Source: Jacaranda mimosifolia (lineage: Eukaryota; Streptophyta; Magnoliopsida; Lamiales; Bignoniaceae). From it: 64,000 nucleotides of DNA. Made by a program: the position numbers and the translations under genes. The DNA is taken from the NCBI GenBank assembly GCA_018894105.1, contig CM032124.1:39528277-39592276 (forward strand). Direction: 5' to 3'. Below the pieces are notes generated by a model. That model was given only the letters and a program-made list of their open reading frames with translations, did no database searches and was not told the DNA's origin. This document shows positions 47,057 through 59,815 of this stretch, piece by piece. How positions within the stretch are numbered: the stretch's first letter is position 1; each line of letters begins with the position of its first letter.

Positions 47057-50000
47057 TCAAGGAGTATAGTCCTCCGCATCTGCGCTTCCAGCCCGAGTTG
47101 AACCTTCATTTCCAAAAGTTCTCTTGCTCATGTTTGCTCGTTGCACCAAACGAACCAATGCTTGAACCACTTCCGACATTGGGGGCCTGAACTCTGGCTC
47201 CGGCTGGTCACAAAAATAATCAAACATGTTAAATCTTTGGTAATTCGCAACTGATGAGGGCATTTGATCGAGTGCTTTCACATAAACAAGTACCTGGACG
47301 CAGAGAGCAATTACATCTGCAAAACGTGAGAGAGATTTGACAGGATAAAGCCCTTTTAGAGCTGGATCAACCATCTTAGAAAGGGCGTCTATATCATGGA
47401 GCTGAGGTGTGGCCCATCGAACTAAAGATTGCTCGGATCTTGACCTTGAGCTGTGCCAGAAAAGACAGTCACCAATAAACTCAGTAAAACTGATTTTATG
47501 CTGTTCTGTTTTCATATTTCTTTAAGGGATTCAGCATACCTATCGAATGGTTTACGTCCCGTGAGAAGTTCCAACATCACAACCCCAAAGCTGTATACAT
47601 CCGTCTTGATGGTGTATTGACCAGACATGGCAACCTCTGGTGCACTGTAGCCAGATGCCTGCAAATGCTCCATGCCAGTCATTATGAAATTAGTGGAAGC
47701 AATTTTTGAAGCGTAATTTTCTTAAATGCAAATTCCATGATGATGAACAGAAGAATGAGGGTACTTGGATATTGCATCATCGACCACTCATAATAATCTT
47801 AAGCAGTAAGGAAAAGATAAGAGCTTGAATATCCACCTGATCCGGTTCTCGGACAAGGCTTGCCAACCCACAATCTGAAAGGTGAGGATTAAGCTCCATG
47901 TCAAGTAAAATGTTTGCTGATTTGAAATTTTTATGAATAACGGAAGGTGAACAAACTTCATGCAGGTACCTGCAGTGGGTGGCTAGGTGAGTAACAAGTG
48001 ATTATTAAAATAAAAGTTTAAAAAGAAGAGAAACAAAAAAAAAAAAAAAAAAAAAAAAAGAATCAAATAAAAACAGAAACCGCTAATTCGACTAACTCTA
48101 GTGCTCTTGCAGTCCCCAATGCAATCTTGACGCGGCTGTTCCATGTTAAAGGCTTACTAAATTCATCAGCAAGATGCAGAAATTCGTGTAGAGATCCATT
48201 TTTATGGAACTCATAAACAAGAAGGTGTTGTCCATGTTCAGAACAGTAACCAACCAACTCAGTTACATTTGGATGATGCAACCTTGAAATCTCCGACACA
48301 ACGTCCAGAAATTCTTCAGAATTGGACAGAACAGATGAATTTATTTTCTTCACCGCAAGAACCTATGTCACCAAATATGCAAGGCAGTTAATTAGACCAT
48401 TGAAATCAGTGCTGTCGAAAAGGTAATGATTGTCTCTAATTGTGCTTCAAAGCACTATGGATATCTTCTACAAGCTCCCATGTCATGAAAAACAAACTTC
48501 AATATAAAATGATGAATCTCACATGAGACAGAAGCTCCTCACCTTTTGGGAGCATAAGCATATATGGTCACAACATAATTTACGAAAGAACACAGCATAC
48601 CTTTCCATCATCCAATTGAGCCCGGTAAACACGTCCAATAGATCCCTCACCAATAAGATTTTCAACACTGAAACTATCTGTAGCTATCTGCAAATCTGCT
48701 ACTGAATAAGCTTTAGCATTTATTGGCGCTGTGTTGACTTTCTTGGGTGGAACGATGGGCTTTGCAGAGACATCATCTTCATCAAATGATTTATGACGAT
48801 CAACTGGAGGAGGTCTGAGATTTATCATGGCCGGAGTTTCAAAAGCATTTGTGCTGGTTGTGGATGAAGTTTGAACAGGCTTAATCTCTGTAGCCGAAAC
48901 ATAAGATGATGCAGAAAACATTACATCCAGCTGTATAGTGTTTCATATATTACTCCATCAAAAATATATACGAAGATAAAATTGACAATTACCTTGCACT
49001 TCTTGTGAAGCTAGAGACGCAAAAGGCTGATTGTCAAATTTCTCAATGTCTGTAGATGACTTTCTGGATCTTCTCTTTATAATAAAGAATGCTGCTATAG
49101 CTCCAACAACCAAAATAGATATAACAATTCCAGCTATAGCACCACCACCTATACCAGATTTGCTTCCTCCACTTCCACTATCTCCACTGTTAGATGAACC
49201 GCCGCCGCCTCCAGATCTATGATTTCGGTTAGGCCTGCCTGCCGGAGGAGTGCCAGGTGGAGGTGGAGGTGCAGGCCCCGAGTTAAATGAATTACCACTT
49301 GTTCTGTCAAGTGAAGCACAAAGGAAAATGTTAAAAATCTCTCTGGAGGAAATAATACATACAGAAGTATATCTAGATTGTGAGATGCTTACTGCGGGTT
49401 TATGCTTTTCAGTTGCTCAGGAATCCATCCGGTAAAACGGTTGTTCTCAACATTCCTAAAAACGACATACATATTTCATTTACTAAAATATCCTCTTTTT
49501 AAATGTTCTCTTAGAAACATATAACTGGTTTGCATGTAGCGTGTGCATGTGGAGAGCAAATTTTCGAATGGAACTCACAGATTTTGAAGTGGAAGATTAG
49601 CGAGGACATCCAGGGTTCCTGTAAACTGATTGTTTTGTAAATACCTGCATAAGTAAGCTGGTTACTGAGTATCAAAAGAGGATATAGAATTATAAGACAA
49701 AATGTGTTCCGCTTACATATCACTTATACTTGTCAGCGACTGGAAACTTTGCGGAAGATTATCCGACATGGAATTGAAAGAGAAATCCCTGAAGCATGAA
49801 TGCAAATCAATAGCTGGCGTTGAACCAAGAGGAAAAAATAAAAGATGAAAGATTGTTTCTCGGACAGAACAAGGCACAAAATTCTGATGTCTTAGAAAAC
49901 TCGAAATTTTGTAGAACCAAGATGAAATAGGAAGTGTGCGATGTGCACATTGGCCTTACAATGTGGTGAGAGAAGTAAGCGAGTTGAACTGGACAGTCAC

Positions 50001-51764
50001 TTGGCCCTGGATTTGATTGTGACTCAGATTGCTGCCATTACAAAATGTTATGTTTTGTCAGAATTAACGACCTTAAGATATTTTATACTGGTTTTCTGGG
50101 GTTGGGACAGAGGAGGTTTCAAGTTCTAGGCATGACTAACAGGTATTTTAGAGAACTCATCAGCGATATGGAATAGGGAAGGCCACCACTGAAGCCGTTA
50201 CCAGCAAGGTTTCTGCATTGTCAGAGGACAGCGAGATTAATTGAAGCAAGGAAATTTAAAATGGAAAAAATGGAGGAAAAAAAAAATCACACTAAAATGA
50301 AGCTTACAGTCTTTGCACATTCGGAGGAAGTTGATATGGAATCTGGTTTCCAAGATTGTTATTACTTATATCGCTGCAAAATGTCATCAAAAGAACTCAA
50401 AATTCCAATTGTTTGGAGAACTAGATAAGTACTTGATAGACTTGGAAAATTCATTTGTCTTACAAAGTAGTTACAGATGTCAATTTATCCAGCTGAAATC
50501 CCATATTCCCAGTGAGTCCTAGTCCCGATATCTTTCTGACAAAAATGCATAGAAGGCGGACATCAGAATCCAGAACATTGAGAATAACATCAAGAAGAAT
50601 TGAAGGGTTCATATTAGATCACATTTCTGTAACCAAGCTTGAGCGTGAGCAGGTAATGCCCTTCCAGGACTCCCCACAAGGATCACCACCACTTGGCTTC
50701 CAATTAGTAAGTTGCTGTGGCGAATTCAAACTGGTATACAATGTATTGAGGGTAGAAGCTGCATATCCAAGTAGCTATAGTCAAAATACAGCTTAAATTA
50801 ATCGGATTAACAAGTACATTATCTTTACACTAGTGTCACCTTGCATCAAGTACAGATGATTTAAGAATGTAAAAGGGTCAGGTTTACAATGTTGATGCAT
50901 ATGCATAAAACAAATCAACTTTCAATAAAATCAATATCGATCAATTGAAGAGCCACAAATTCCGATGCTTCTCCTTTAGGTTAACCAGCACAGAAATGGA
51001 TTAGCACCATAAATGTAATCTTGCTGATAAACAATAACTGATCTGAAAAGCAGGGTTGAAATGCTTGATTCTTGAAATGCAGAGGTGAACAAACGCCACC
51101 AAACAAAAAGAATGAGAAACCCCAAAAACTAACAATAGCTGATGCCTCAAATTTTTGAGCCATTCTCAATATCATTCATAAGTTCTTGAAATCATGAGCA
51201 GAAAACTCTTTCTTCTAACCCAAATTTTAGGATATCAAATTGTGACTGCCCAAAATTGCATAAAAAAGGGATGTTCCTTGAAAATCAAGCATATTAAATA
51301 ACTGAAAACACAAAAACAGAACAGCCCAACAGCAAAGTAACAACAATCTTCTTGCAGTGGAATCATCTAAACTAAATAAAGATTACATCTTTATCACTCA
51401 GAGTTATAGTTGCAAACCATCTACTTCTTACATTCTTGTTTTCAGCATAAATTAAAAGAAGAAATTCACCCCCAACCAGTATATATCACTGAATCCAGTA
51501 CAAAACCAGAGTGCCATTCCAAGAACCCATAACCCAATCAACACATCCAATACTTCCACACACACACACACACACACACACAGATTCATCCATTTATACA
51601 GACAAAACATACACATGCAAAAGTAATCTCAATAATGATAAAGAAAAGATACACTAAGAGAAGCGCTGACCATCATTTGGATCTGTGTCTGCATTGGTGG
51701 AGCTCAGAATGCCAATGAGCAGCGCCACAACCACCACCACCTCCATCTCCTTCACCTTTCTCAT
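47057..51764 (-). CDS. SRF6: STRUBBELIG-family LRR receptor-like pseudokinase (SRF6-like)
   Basis: Sixteen exons on the minus strand join in frame to 710 residues: 51764-51671, 50758-50623, 50535-50464, 50373-50308, 50212-50141, 50031-49960, 49788-49717, 49644-49579, 49455-49393, 49303-48993, 48887-48601, 48362-48097, 47969-47837, 47658-47540, 47450-47294, 47203-47057. Met at 51746 is an alternative start. Order: signal peptide, an N-terminal cap with [12 protein letters not shown], about six LRRs coded mostly by one 66-72-base exon each, a Pro-rich juxtamembrane stretch, a membrane segment at about 293-314, and a kinase domain. Lys442 of AVKKI is present, but the catalytic HRD is IHKN at 537-540 and DFG is DCG at 558-560, so activity is doubtful, as in STRUBBELIG itself. 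The family acts in tissue morphogenesis and cell-wall signalling at the plasma membrane. Confidence 0.92.
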
Positions 51765-52706
51765 CACTCTGAATCTCCACCCAATTCTTCAAACAAGAAA
51801 AAGGAACAGAAAAAAACCCCAAAAGCCCAGAACAAAAGAAAAGTCCTTATCTTTATCAATGTTCAGACAGTATGACAGAGCCCTTTTCTCAAACTCTGTC
51901 TATTTTTTCAGGGAAGTTATACTACACATTTTTTTTTATTTTTCTCTCAATCAAATAAAAACAGAAAAAAGAATTTCAAGAATTATATATATTTTGCACA
52001 CTTTCGCATACCCATTCTCACAAAAAGCTGGCAGGCACGATCTGCTAGAAGAATCCAAAGCCACAGAATTGAGAATTCTTCTCTCTCTTCTATTCCTACA
52101 TGTCTTGATATATGTACACATACTATGTATTTATTTATTGCAGACAGTAACAGTGCAAAGGTAAGTGTGCTCTCTGTTATTTTATTTTATGGCTACTGTG
52201 AATCTTTTCTTGAAAGAAAATACAAGAAATGAAATATTTATGAATTAAAGAATAGATTTTTATGAGATGGGCACCTAAAATTTTCTACTTTTTCAACCTT
52301 AATTGGATTATTGCAATCATTCTTGACAACAATGTCCTAAGGTAAATTTTGTTGTAAAGTTCAAGTGAATGCGGTGTAGCTTTCACAGCATGATTGCTAC
52401 ATGCTAAATTATTGTTTTTCTTTTTTAAATTTTTGGTACATAACATAAATTTTTGTTTTTATTCTAAGCTTTTTGGCCGTTGTAAAGGAGAAAAGTCACG
52501 GGAATCACATATAAGATGGCCCATTTTGACTAGGGAAAGGTATTCTTTTGATGCATTCTTTAAATTTATGTAGGTGTGGAGTAAATTTTTTTTCCTATTT
52601 TTTTTTTATATTTTACAATTTTCTTTCTTGCTTACTTGAAAAACATTGCTCGTGTTAAATCATCTTATAAATCAATGTAGAAAAATTAAGTCATTTATAA
52701 ATCTTA

Positions 52707-53022
52707 GGCCCCGTTTGGTTTCATTTTTATTTTCATCATTTCTAAAATTTAAAAAGTTAGTTAATAGAAATGAGTTGAAAATGAATTTTTATTTAGATGA
52801 ATTGTTGAAAAAGTAATGGTTATGTTAGTTTTAATAGGTTGTAGGTGGGGAGATATAGAAATAATGGAATAAAGACATAAGATATATAGGTTATTGGAGA
52901 ATGTGTTTTGAAAATAAAAATGAAAATAATGTTTGGTAAAAATATGTAAAAGGTGATGTGTTTTATTTTTATAACAGTAAAAAATGAAAAAAGGGACTAT
53001 GGAAATGAAACCAAACAAGGTC
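52707..53022. mobile_element. MITE with 20-bp terminal inverted repeats, 316 bp
   Basis: The left end GGCCCCGTTTGGTTTCATTT and the reverse complement of the right end, GACCTTGTTTGGTTTCATTT, agree at 17 of 20 bases. The GTTTGG core is typical of Tourist-like elements. The left flank is TTA but the right is not, so the target duplication is lost or the class is uncertain. The interior is A/T-rich and non-coding. Confidence 0.75.
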
Positions 53023-54343
53023 GAGTGTTCAGTGTTTGATGCACGAAACAAAATTGCGTACGTATAAAATAGGAAAAGATTTTGCATCGGGTGGAGTTTG
53101 GATGATGGTGTCAATAACATTACTAGCACGCATAAATGTAATAATACTCGAAAATAAGTTAACAAATCGACGACTTTTTATAATTTTTTATTTTTATTTT
53201 CTTAAATTTTTGTGCTATTCAAAATCTCAAAAATCACAAAACAAGCATCACCTTTAGGAAAAGTATATGTGTGGGAAAGGCATTGTAGGTATTGATACAT
53301 CTAAACTTTATGGATGAAAATTTTTATTTTTATTTTTATTTTTATTTTTATTTTTTTGCAATAAGGTTGGTAGAGAAGAAAAAAGAAGCATCTAATTTTT
53401 GAATTAGGTACTTCAAATTGTTGAATTTAGCCAAATAATTCTGTTAAGTGGAATCCCATCAGGCCAGTTGTATTTCCTTTTCCATCCTTTTACTGCACTT
53501 CTTTTTCCTAGCTAATAGCTTGGTTTCTACTCATGCCCTTTTTTTTTCTTTTTTTCTTTTTTTCTTTTATTTATTTTTTCCCCTATTTGAATTGAGGATT
53601 TTGACAAGAAAAAAAAATACGAAATCAAATAATCAAGTAATAGAACATGAGATACTATTTCTTCATTGAAATTCAATAATTTAATGAATCATTAATAAAT
53701 AAATAAAACTCTAGAGAAATGGATTTTCATCATTTAGAACTTCAATGTAAAGCCAAAAATTAGCAACATGGTGCTCACATTTAACTAGTCTACATTAGCT
53801 CAAAGCCTCAAACAATTCAAGATTCACTTATTCCCTATATAGACTCAATTCAAGATTTGATTTAGGGGGAGAAGGGTAATTTGGGATTTTAAATTTTTAT
53901 TTGAAACGATATTTATACGAAATTTCAAAATACCAAAAACAGGCTTGAATATATTTTACCTGGGTAAAAAATATTTTAACAAAATAAATTCATATACAAC
54001 ATTAATGTTTATATATGAACTGGGATATACAATGAAACACAAATTAAAACACTAGATTCAAAATAAAAAATAAAAAAAATCAAGGGCTATTTATAGTTCA
54101 TAAAGCCAGCATTTATGAATCTAGGGTTTTGGCTGTCTATTAGTGGATGACCATAGTAATTTAAGCTAGTATTAGGAAGTATTATGTGGCATTAAAAATA
54201 TGGTAATGAGTAATGACCTTTAGATATAATCCTCTAGATGTGGGAGCCATGTGGAATCATACACAATTTTATTTTATATGCAAAAAGAGAAGGTCCAAAG
54301 GATGAGTTTAATTAATGACCATGAGATCATGTTGTTCTACCTT

Positions 54344-54882
54344 TTTAAATGTGTAATTATTGTATGGATTTGATGCAATATAATTGGTGTATTTATTTAT
54401 TGTAGAGTGAATATTTATTGCATTATATTTATTTAAATGTGTAACTTTTATATGGATTTGATGCAATATAATTACTTTAATTATTATTATTAAAAAAAAA
54501 AACTCACTCATATGGAATTATTTGAAATAAAATAGAGAATTGAAAGAAAAACGTATTTCAAATTTTAAAAGTTAAAATCACGATATGAACTCAATAAAAA
54601 ACTTCAAATAGTTATTCATATAGGTCCAGGAAATGGCCTAATTTGTTTGAAAAATGAATAATAATAAGTTTTTTTGTTATTGACAATGTTAATAAACTTT
54701 TTCTTTGTATACCTTACCTAGATTTGACGAAATACAATAAAATAAAAAGGGGATGATCATATTTTTAGATATTCAATCAAGAGAAAATCTCACCCAAATT
54801 ACAACTATTCTATTCAAATTTGTCACGTTATACCAGTTTGAATGTGTAATTCTTATACGAATTTGATGTGATATAATGCGCG
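54344..54882. repeat. Three related direct repeats of about 45 bp
   Basis: ATGTGTAATTATTGTATGGA then TTTGATGCAATATAAT occurs near 54344, near 54434 (GTGTAACTTTTATATGG...) and near 54838 (GTGTAATTCTTATACGA...TTTGATGTGATATAAT). The first two are 90 bases apart and share flanking sequence. Origin unknown. Confidence 0.6.
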
Positions 54883-56999
54883 CCTTCTTTTAATATACTT
54901 GTCTATCTTCTTGCCTTGAATTTGTCTAAATATATTTTTTTAAATTCAAGAATGTATTTTTATTTTTTTCCCTTCATAGTCAAATGTTAATTATCTAAAT
55001 AAATTAAAAAAGAAAATCTCTAGTTTGTGGTCAAGCACCAATTTATGTAGACTGAGTTTGGTATCAAAATTAGGTGGTGAGACCCATGGTCACATGTTCA
55101 ATGTTGAACAATTAATATGTTAGAAAAAAAGTTGGCAAAATTAGAGAAACCAATTTAGAGAAACATTAAGGTGTACATTGAACTCAAATACCTATGCATG
55201 GAACCAAACACTTTTTCCCACCAAAAAAAAGAAAAAGGTGATAGCACCTCAAAAACTAAAAAGTCAATAAATAAATAAATATATTTTTGGTCAAGAAATA
55301 TATAAATAAATAAATAAATATTTATATACATATATATATATATTTGAAGGTAATAAAAATTGACCCCACCCATGTCACCAGCACCATAAATAAATTGGTC
55401 AAGAAATGAACAAGGATAGTAGGTATATGTGATTTCTTTAAGAAATAGTTTCTCTTTTTGTAGTTTTTTCTTTGCAAGCAAGACAACAAAAATAATGCAT
55501 TTTTTAGTTATTGGTCCTATGTGCTATCTTATTTAATATCATTTTTTTTTTAATCAAGAATTCTTGTTTTTTGTAACCTTTGAGGAGTTTGCAACTACAC
55601 ATACTCTTGCATTTAGGTGCTATTAATTTATTTATGTTCTTCCATCATATTTGAAAAAGAAGAAGAAGAAATTCATTTTTGTGCTAGTAAAATTTATATT
55701 TAATTAACTTTTATATCGTCACATGAATTATATCATTTGTAATAGAACTTAATTAAAAGATGATAATTACTTATTCCTTAAAGACTTTCATGAAACTCAA
55801 ATTTACCATTGATCTGTTTATTAGTATAAAAACTTATATAACTTCAGTTTGTCGTATATTAATCATTGATGTTGCACACAATTAATAAATACTATGATTA
55901 AAATTTAATACTTTTTTGAATAAGTTAAGTTGATCGACTTGTCGTTTACATCCTAATTATGTTTGTTAAGGCTAAATTGCAAAAACCAACTAATACATGG
56001 GTCTATATTTTTAATTTGACCCTTTCCAATTAATTAGATTTTGAATTGTAAAATAAAGTAGGATGATTGCCCTCAAGACAATACCATTGGATGAAGTTTT
56101 GATTGGGATGGTTCTTGGTAAGGTTGAAAGTGACAATTAAAATTAAATAAAATGATACCATATAATTGTGATATATGTCTATATGAACAACCAAGTATAA
56201 GGACACTAATAGGTAGATGCATCATAGACAACCCCACCTCACAACCCCCCCCCCCCCCCAAAAAAAAAAAAAAAAGAAGAAGGAAAAATACTATTGATTT
56301 ATCTTAAAGGACAAAAAAAAGAAGTATTGAAATGGGATAGGAATTTTGTTGCTTGGAAAGTCACTATTGATATGTGATTATCTAGTGATAAATTCATACA
56401 TTTATCTCTTAAGGTTTGTGGGTATACATTTTTCTTTGCTAGCCTAAAAATATTTAAAAATGATTTGCTATTCTCTTTTCCTAGAGCATTCTTGTTGACT
56501 ACTCATCCTTTGAACTATTATTTCCTTAATTTTAGAATCTCAACATTTAATTTGATAAAATATTTAGTAAATTTTACTAAAACAACAAAAGAAAAGGCAA
56601 AATTACAAATTTAATAGCCAGCAAATAAGATATAATTTTACAAGATAATGCTTCGAAAACACTTATAATAAGCAACAGTCGTCTTAAAATACTGAATCCC
56701 TCAAATGAAAATAAAATCTAATATAATCAAATACAAATCTGACTTAAATGATCACAAAATAATTAAGTTATTGATTATCTTAGTTTTTTTTTTAAATGAC
56801 TTTAGATTATTGATTATATGAATATATGATTTAAACGTATCGGTAGCAGATTATTAGCTAAAATATTATATTTATACATACAATGTATCTAAGTATATGA
56901 CTACGAATATGATATTTGTACAGACATTGTATCTAAGTATATGTTACGAATTTATGTACATACATACGTGTTTATGTACATATAGTGTGTGTATATATA

Positions 57000-57130
57000 T
57001 TTTTATTTATACACATATACTCATATTAGGAGTCCGTTAGAATTCAAATTATAGACTTTCCACATCATATGAAAAACTTATGCCATTGGACCACACGGCA
57101 TTTGGCACATGTCGGCGTGTGTGTGCGTGT
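57000..57130 (-). repeat. SINE-like dispersed repeat, copy 3
   Basis: Reverse-strand match to copies 1 and 2: the plus strand reads TTTATACACATATACTCATA, GGAGTCC, TTCCACATCATATGAAAAAC then TTATGCCATTGGACC. It is more diverged than copy 2. Confidence 0.5.
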
Positions 57131-57589
57131 GATGGGCAATTCCAGGAGGCATCTAAGCATTGATAGAGAAAAGGTGTGGTGTCAATTGCATCTCATTATT
57201 ATTATTATTGAAGTTTGAAAATGTATATTATGATATAATAAATTGGTTAATGTCTTTGTCAAGTGCTGGTGACTAATCAGTCGGCTGTGTCTGTCGGTGG
57301 AAATTGACAATTGACATTTTCATTTAGATGGGCTGTCTTCCATTGTTGTAACGCGCTTTATCCCTTCTTCTTCGGGCAATGGTTTATGTCAATATAAGAA
57401 AAAAGAGATAATTAATAATAACAAAAAGAAAAAGAAATTTCACATTGAATTTTAAGTTGAAGAGTTTTAAATTATTGTAATTTTTTTTTTATGAACGCAT
57501 TATTGAAATGATAAATGCTAAAGACTTTAAAATAAAATTTATATATTATATTGATCTAGTATTTATATTAACATCTATAATAAAAGGAA

Positions 57590-57931
57590 TGCTGATAAAA
57601 TGTCAAAATAATAATGTATAATAGTTCATCTATGTATTCAAATAATGCGAAATAGAAGTTTAGTATTCAAATATTTAATTTTTGGACTAATATATAACAA
57701 AAGTTGTTAAAGATTCAAATATGACGTAAATTTATTTTATAAGTACAATATTTTTATACAATCCATAAAAAAAAAATGTTAAATTAGGTTGGATTTTTTT
57801 TATAGGTTTCGGATATAGTACTAAATAATAAAAATCCTATAACATATCAAGTCGAATTCGAATATAAATTTTGATAATCGAATTCAAATTCGACTGATCT
57901 GTTCCAAATTCGACCTGTTGACAACTCTAAT
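57590..57931 (-). mobile_element. Second, reversed copy of the hAT-like element
   Basis: The reverse complement begins TTAGAGTTGTCAACAGGTCG and follows the element at 31395 for about 300 bases, sharing GGTCGAATTTGGA, TATTCGAATTC, TTATAGGAT, AAAAATATTGTA and TCATATTTGAAT in the same order. The distal end with the second inverted repeat is not recognisable, so this copy is probably truncated. Confidence 0.6.
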
Positions 57932-58254
57932 TGTCATACTTCAAAAAAGTATATTGAAATCGTAGTTATTTAGAAGTGTCCATGAAATTGGGCCATTTAT
58001 TTTGCAGGGCTAGCCCATTTTCCCAGATACTAATTGGATTGGATTGGAAGACTTCAAGACCTGAGCCACATAGAACCCAAACTGAGTGTGTGGTGGACTT
58101 GCAACTTTGTATATTAGTAATTCTTTTGGACATCAACTTTCTTGAAATCAAAATTATACTCAAAAAACAAAGAAATAATTTGAGTCTTGGCCAACCAAAT
58201 TACACAGAAGTGGCCCAAATAGTGTTCAGGCTGTACATTTGATTTTTTCAAATG

Positions 58255-59815
58255 CAAAACCGAAATTGAACCGAACCGTTTTTTTTTTTGTTGGTTTTTT
58301 CAGTTTTGATTAAAATCGAAACCAAATTGGGAAAAAAAAAACTTAATTTTTTTACCAAGAAAGTGTTATAAAAGTTTGTTTGACAAAAGTAAATTAGTTT
58401 AATTAAAAATTTGAATTGGGTAACTTATTCTTTTAGTGTCAAAAAAAGTATATTGATAAAAATATTTGTTTTGAGGTGAAAAAATTGATTTAGATTACTT
58501 TTTTTTGTATATTGAAAATATTTGTTTTGATAAAATTATAATTTATCTATTCTAAACAAATACATTTAAAATATTATAAATTTAAGAAGATAAATAAATA
58601 TTTTAATTATTTTATGTTATAAAAATTTTAGTATACACATTGTGTATGCTAAAATTGCTAGTTTATAATTGTCAAGGCAAATGTACGTGATTTTTGTATA
58701 TTCAAACTTTAACTGCTAAGGTCGAATAGCGAATTAAATGTTAAACTCAATCTACTAAAGTTAAATAGCTAATTAATCCAATGACATCATAATATAGATT
58801 GCGGATTTGTAAATTTTGTAAAAAATACAATTATAACGTTATTAAATCATCATTTTTAAAAGATAATTATGAAATATTGATAAAATTTGTATCAAAACTA
58901 TCTTTTTTATGTTGAATTCTTCAATTTATCCTTTAAACTACATTGTTAATTTTTGTTGTTGAAATAATTAAAATGACAAATTATGTAAATGAACAAAAAT
59001 AACTTCTATTTTAGAAACAAAATGGTCTTTGTTTTCATAATAATATAAATAAAATTTTTATTGGTCAGCAGATACAATATAGTACTAGTACTACCATAGG
59101 AATAGCCGAATAAGATTCAATTCCTTTTCTCTTAGTTTGCAATTTAAGTTGAAATTTCAATTTTGCTCATCAACATACCCTATAATATATATAAGTTTAA
59201 TTAATTAATTAATTTTCTTTTAATATAACATTTTTTTCTATTCAAATCATAATCATCTATTTTTTTATATGTAACGTGTATTAGTTCATATAATAAAAAA
59301 ATTATGCAATTCTACCATTTGAGTTTAGAAAAAAATATCATTTTTGTTCTCTTTGTATTATAACTATTCATGTTTTTATATGTCATATATTAATATCTAT
59401 ATTATTTATAAAACATAGGGTTTTTAAGAACTATTTTGATATATTATTTACTTCTTTTTTTCTCAATTATTTCACTTTATCAATTTTTTTTATTTATCCC
59501 AAAAATTTAAAAATACATTAACATTTACATTATTTAAAAATTTATATTTATTTATCTTAGACTTAAAAAATTTAATAAAAAATGTGAAATAAACTTAAAC
59601 TAGTAGTGATTGAATAATAAAATTTTGTATTTAAAAAAATAAAAAAAATTCGGTTTTTTTGGTTTTTCGGTTCGGTTTGGATTAACCGAATTTTTTTTTC
59701 GAAAAAACCGAAAATTATTTTTTTTTTAAATGAAAAACCTAACCGAACTAGTTCGGTTTGATTTTTTCAGTTTTCAATTGGTTCGATCTATTTTGATTTT
59801 TTTTGAACACCCCTA
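58255..59815. mobile_element. Degenerate element with AACCGAA-type subterminal repeats
   Basis: Both edges of this block carry repeated CCGAA and TTCGG motifs (AAACCGAAATTGAACCGAACC at the left; GGTTTTTCGGTTCGGTTTGG and AACCTAACCGAACTAGTTCGG at the right, given in pieces), and the right edge ends in GAACACCCCTA. Plant hAT-like non-autonomous elements often look so. About 1.5 kb of AT-rich sequence lies between. Left terminus undefined. Confidence 0.4.

Noticed and set aside
51685..52164. 159-codon plus-strand frame over the SRF start region
   Set aside because: Antisense to SRF exon 1 and its leader; low-complexity composition and no domain.
55155..55481. 108-codon minus-strand frame rich in Tyr, Ile and Phe
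   Set aside because: It is a translation of TA-rich microsatellite sequence (TATATA and AAATA repeats).
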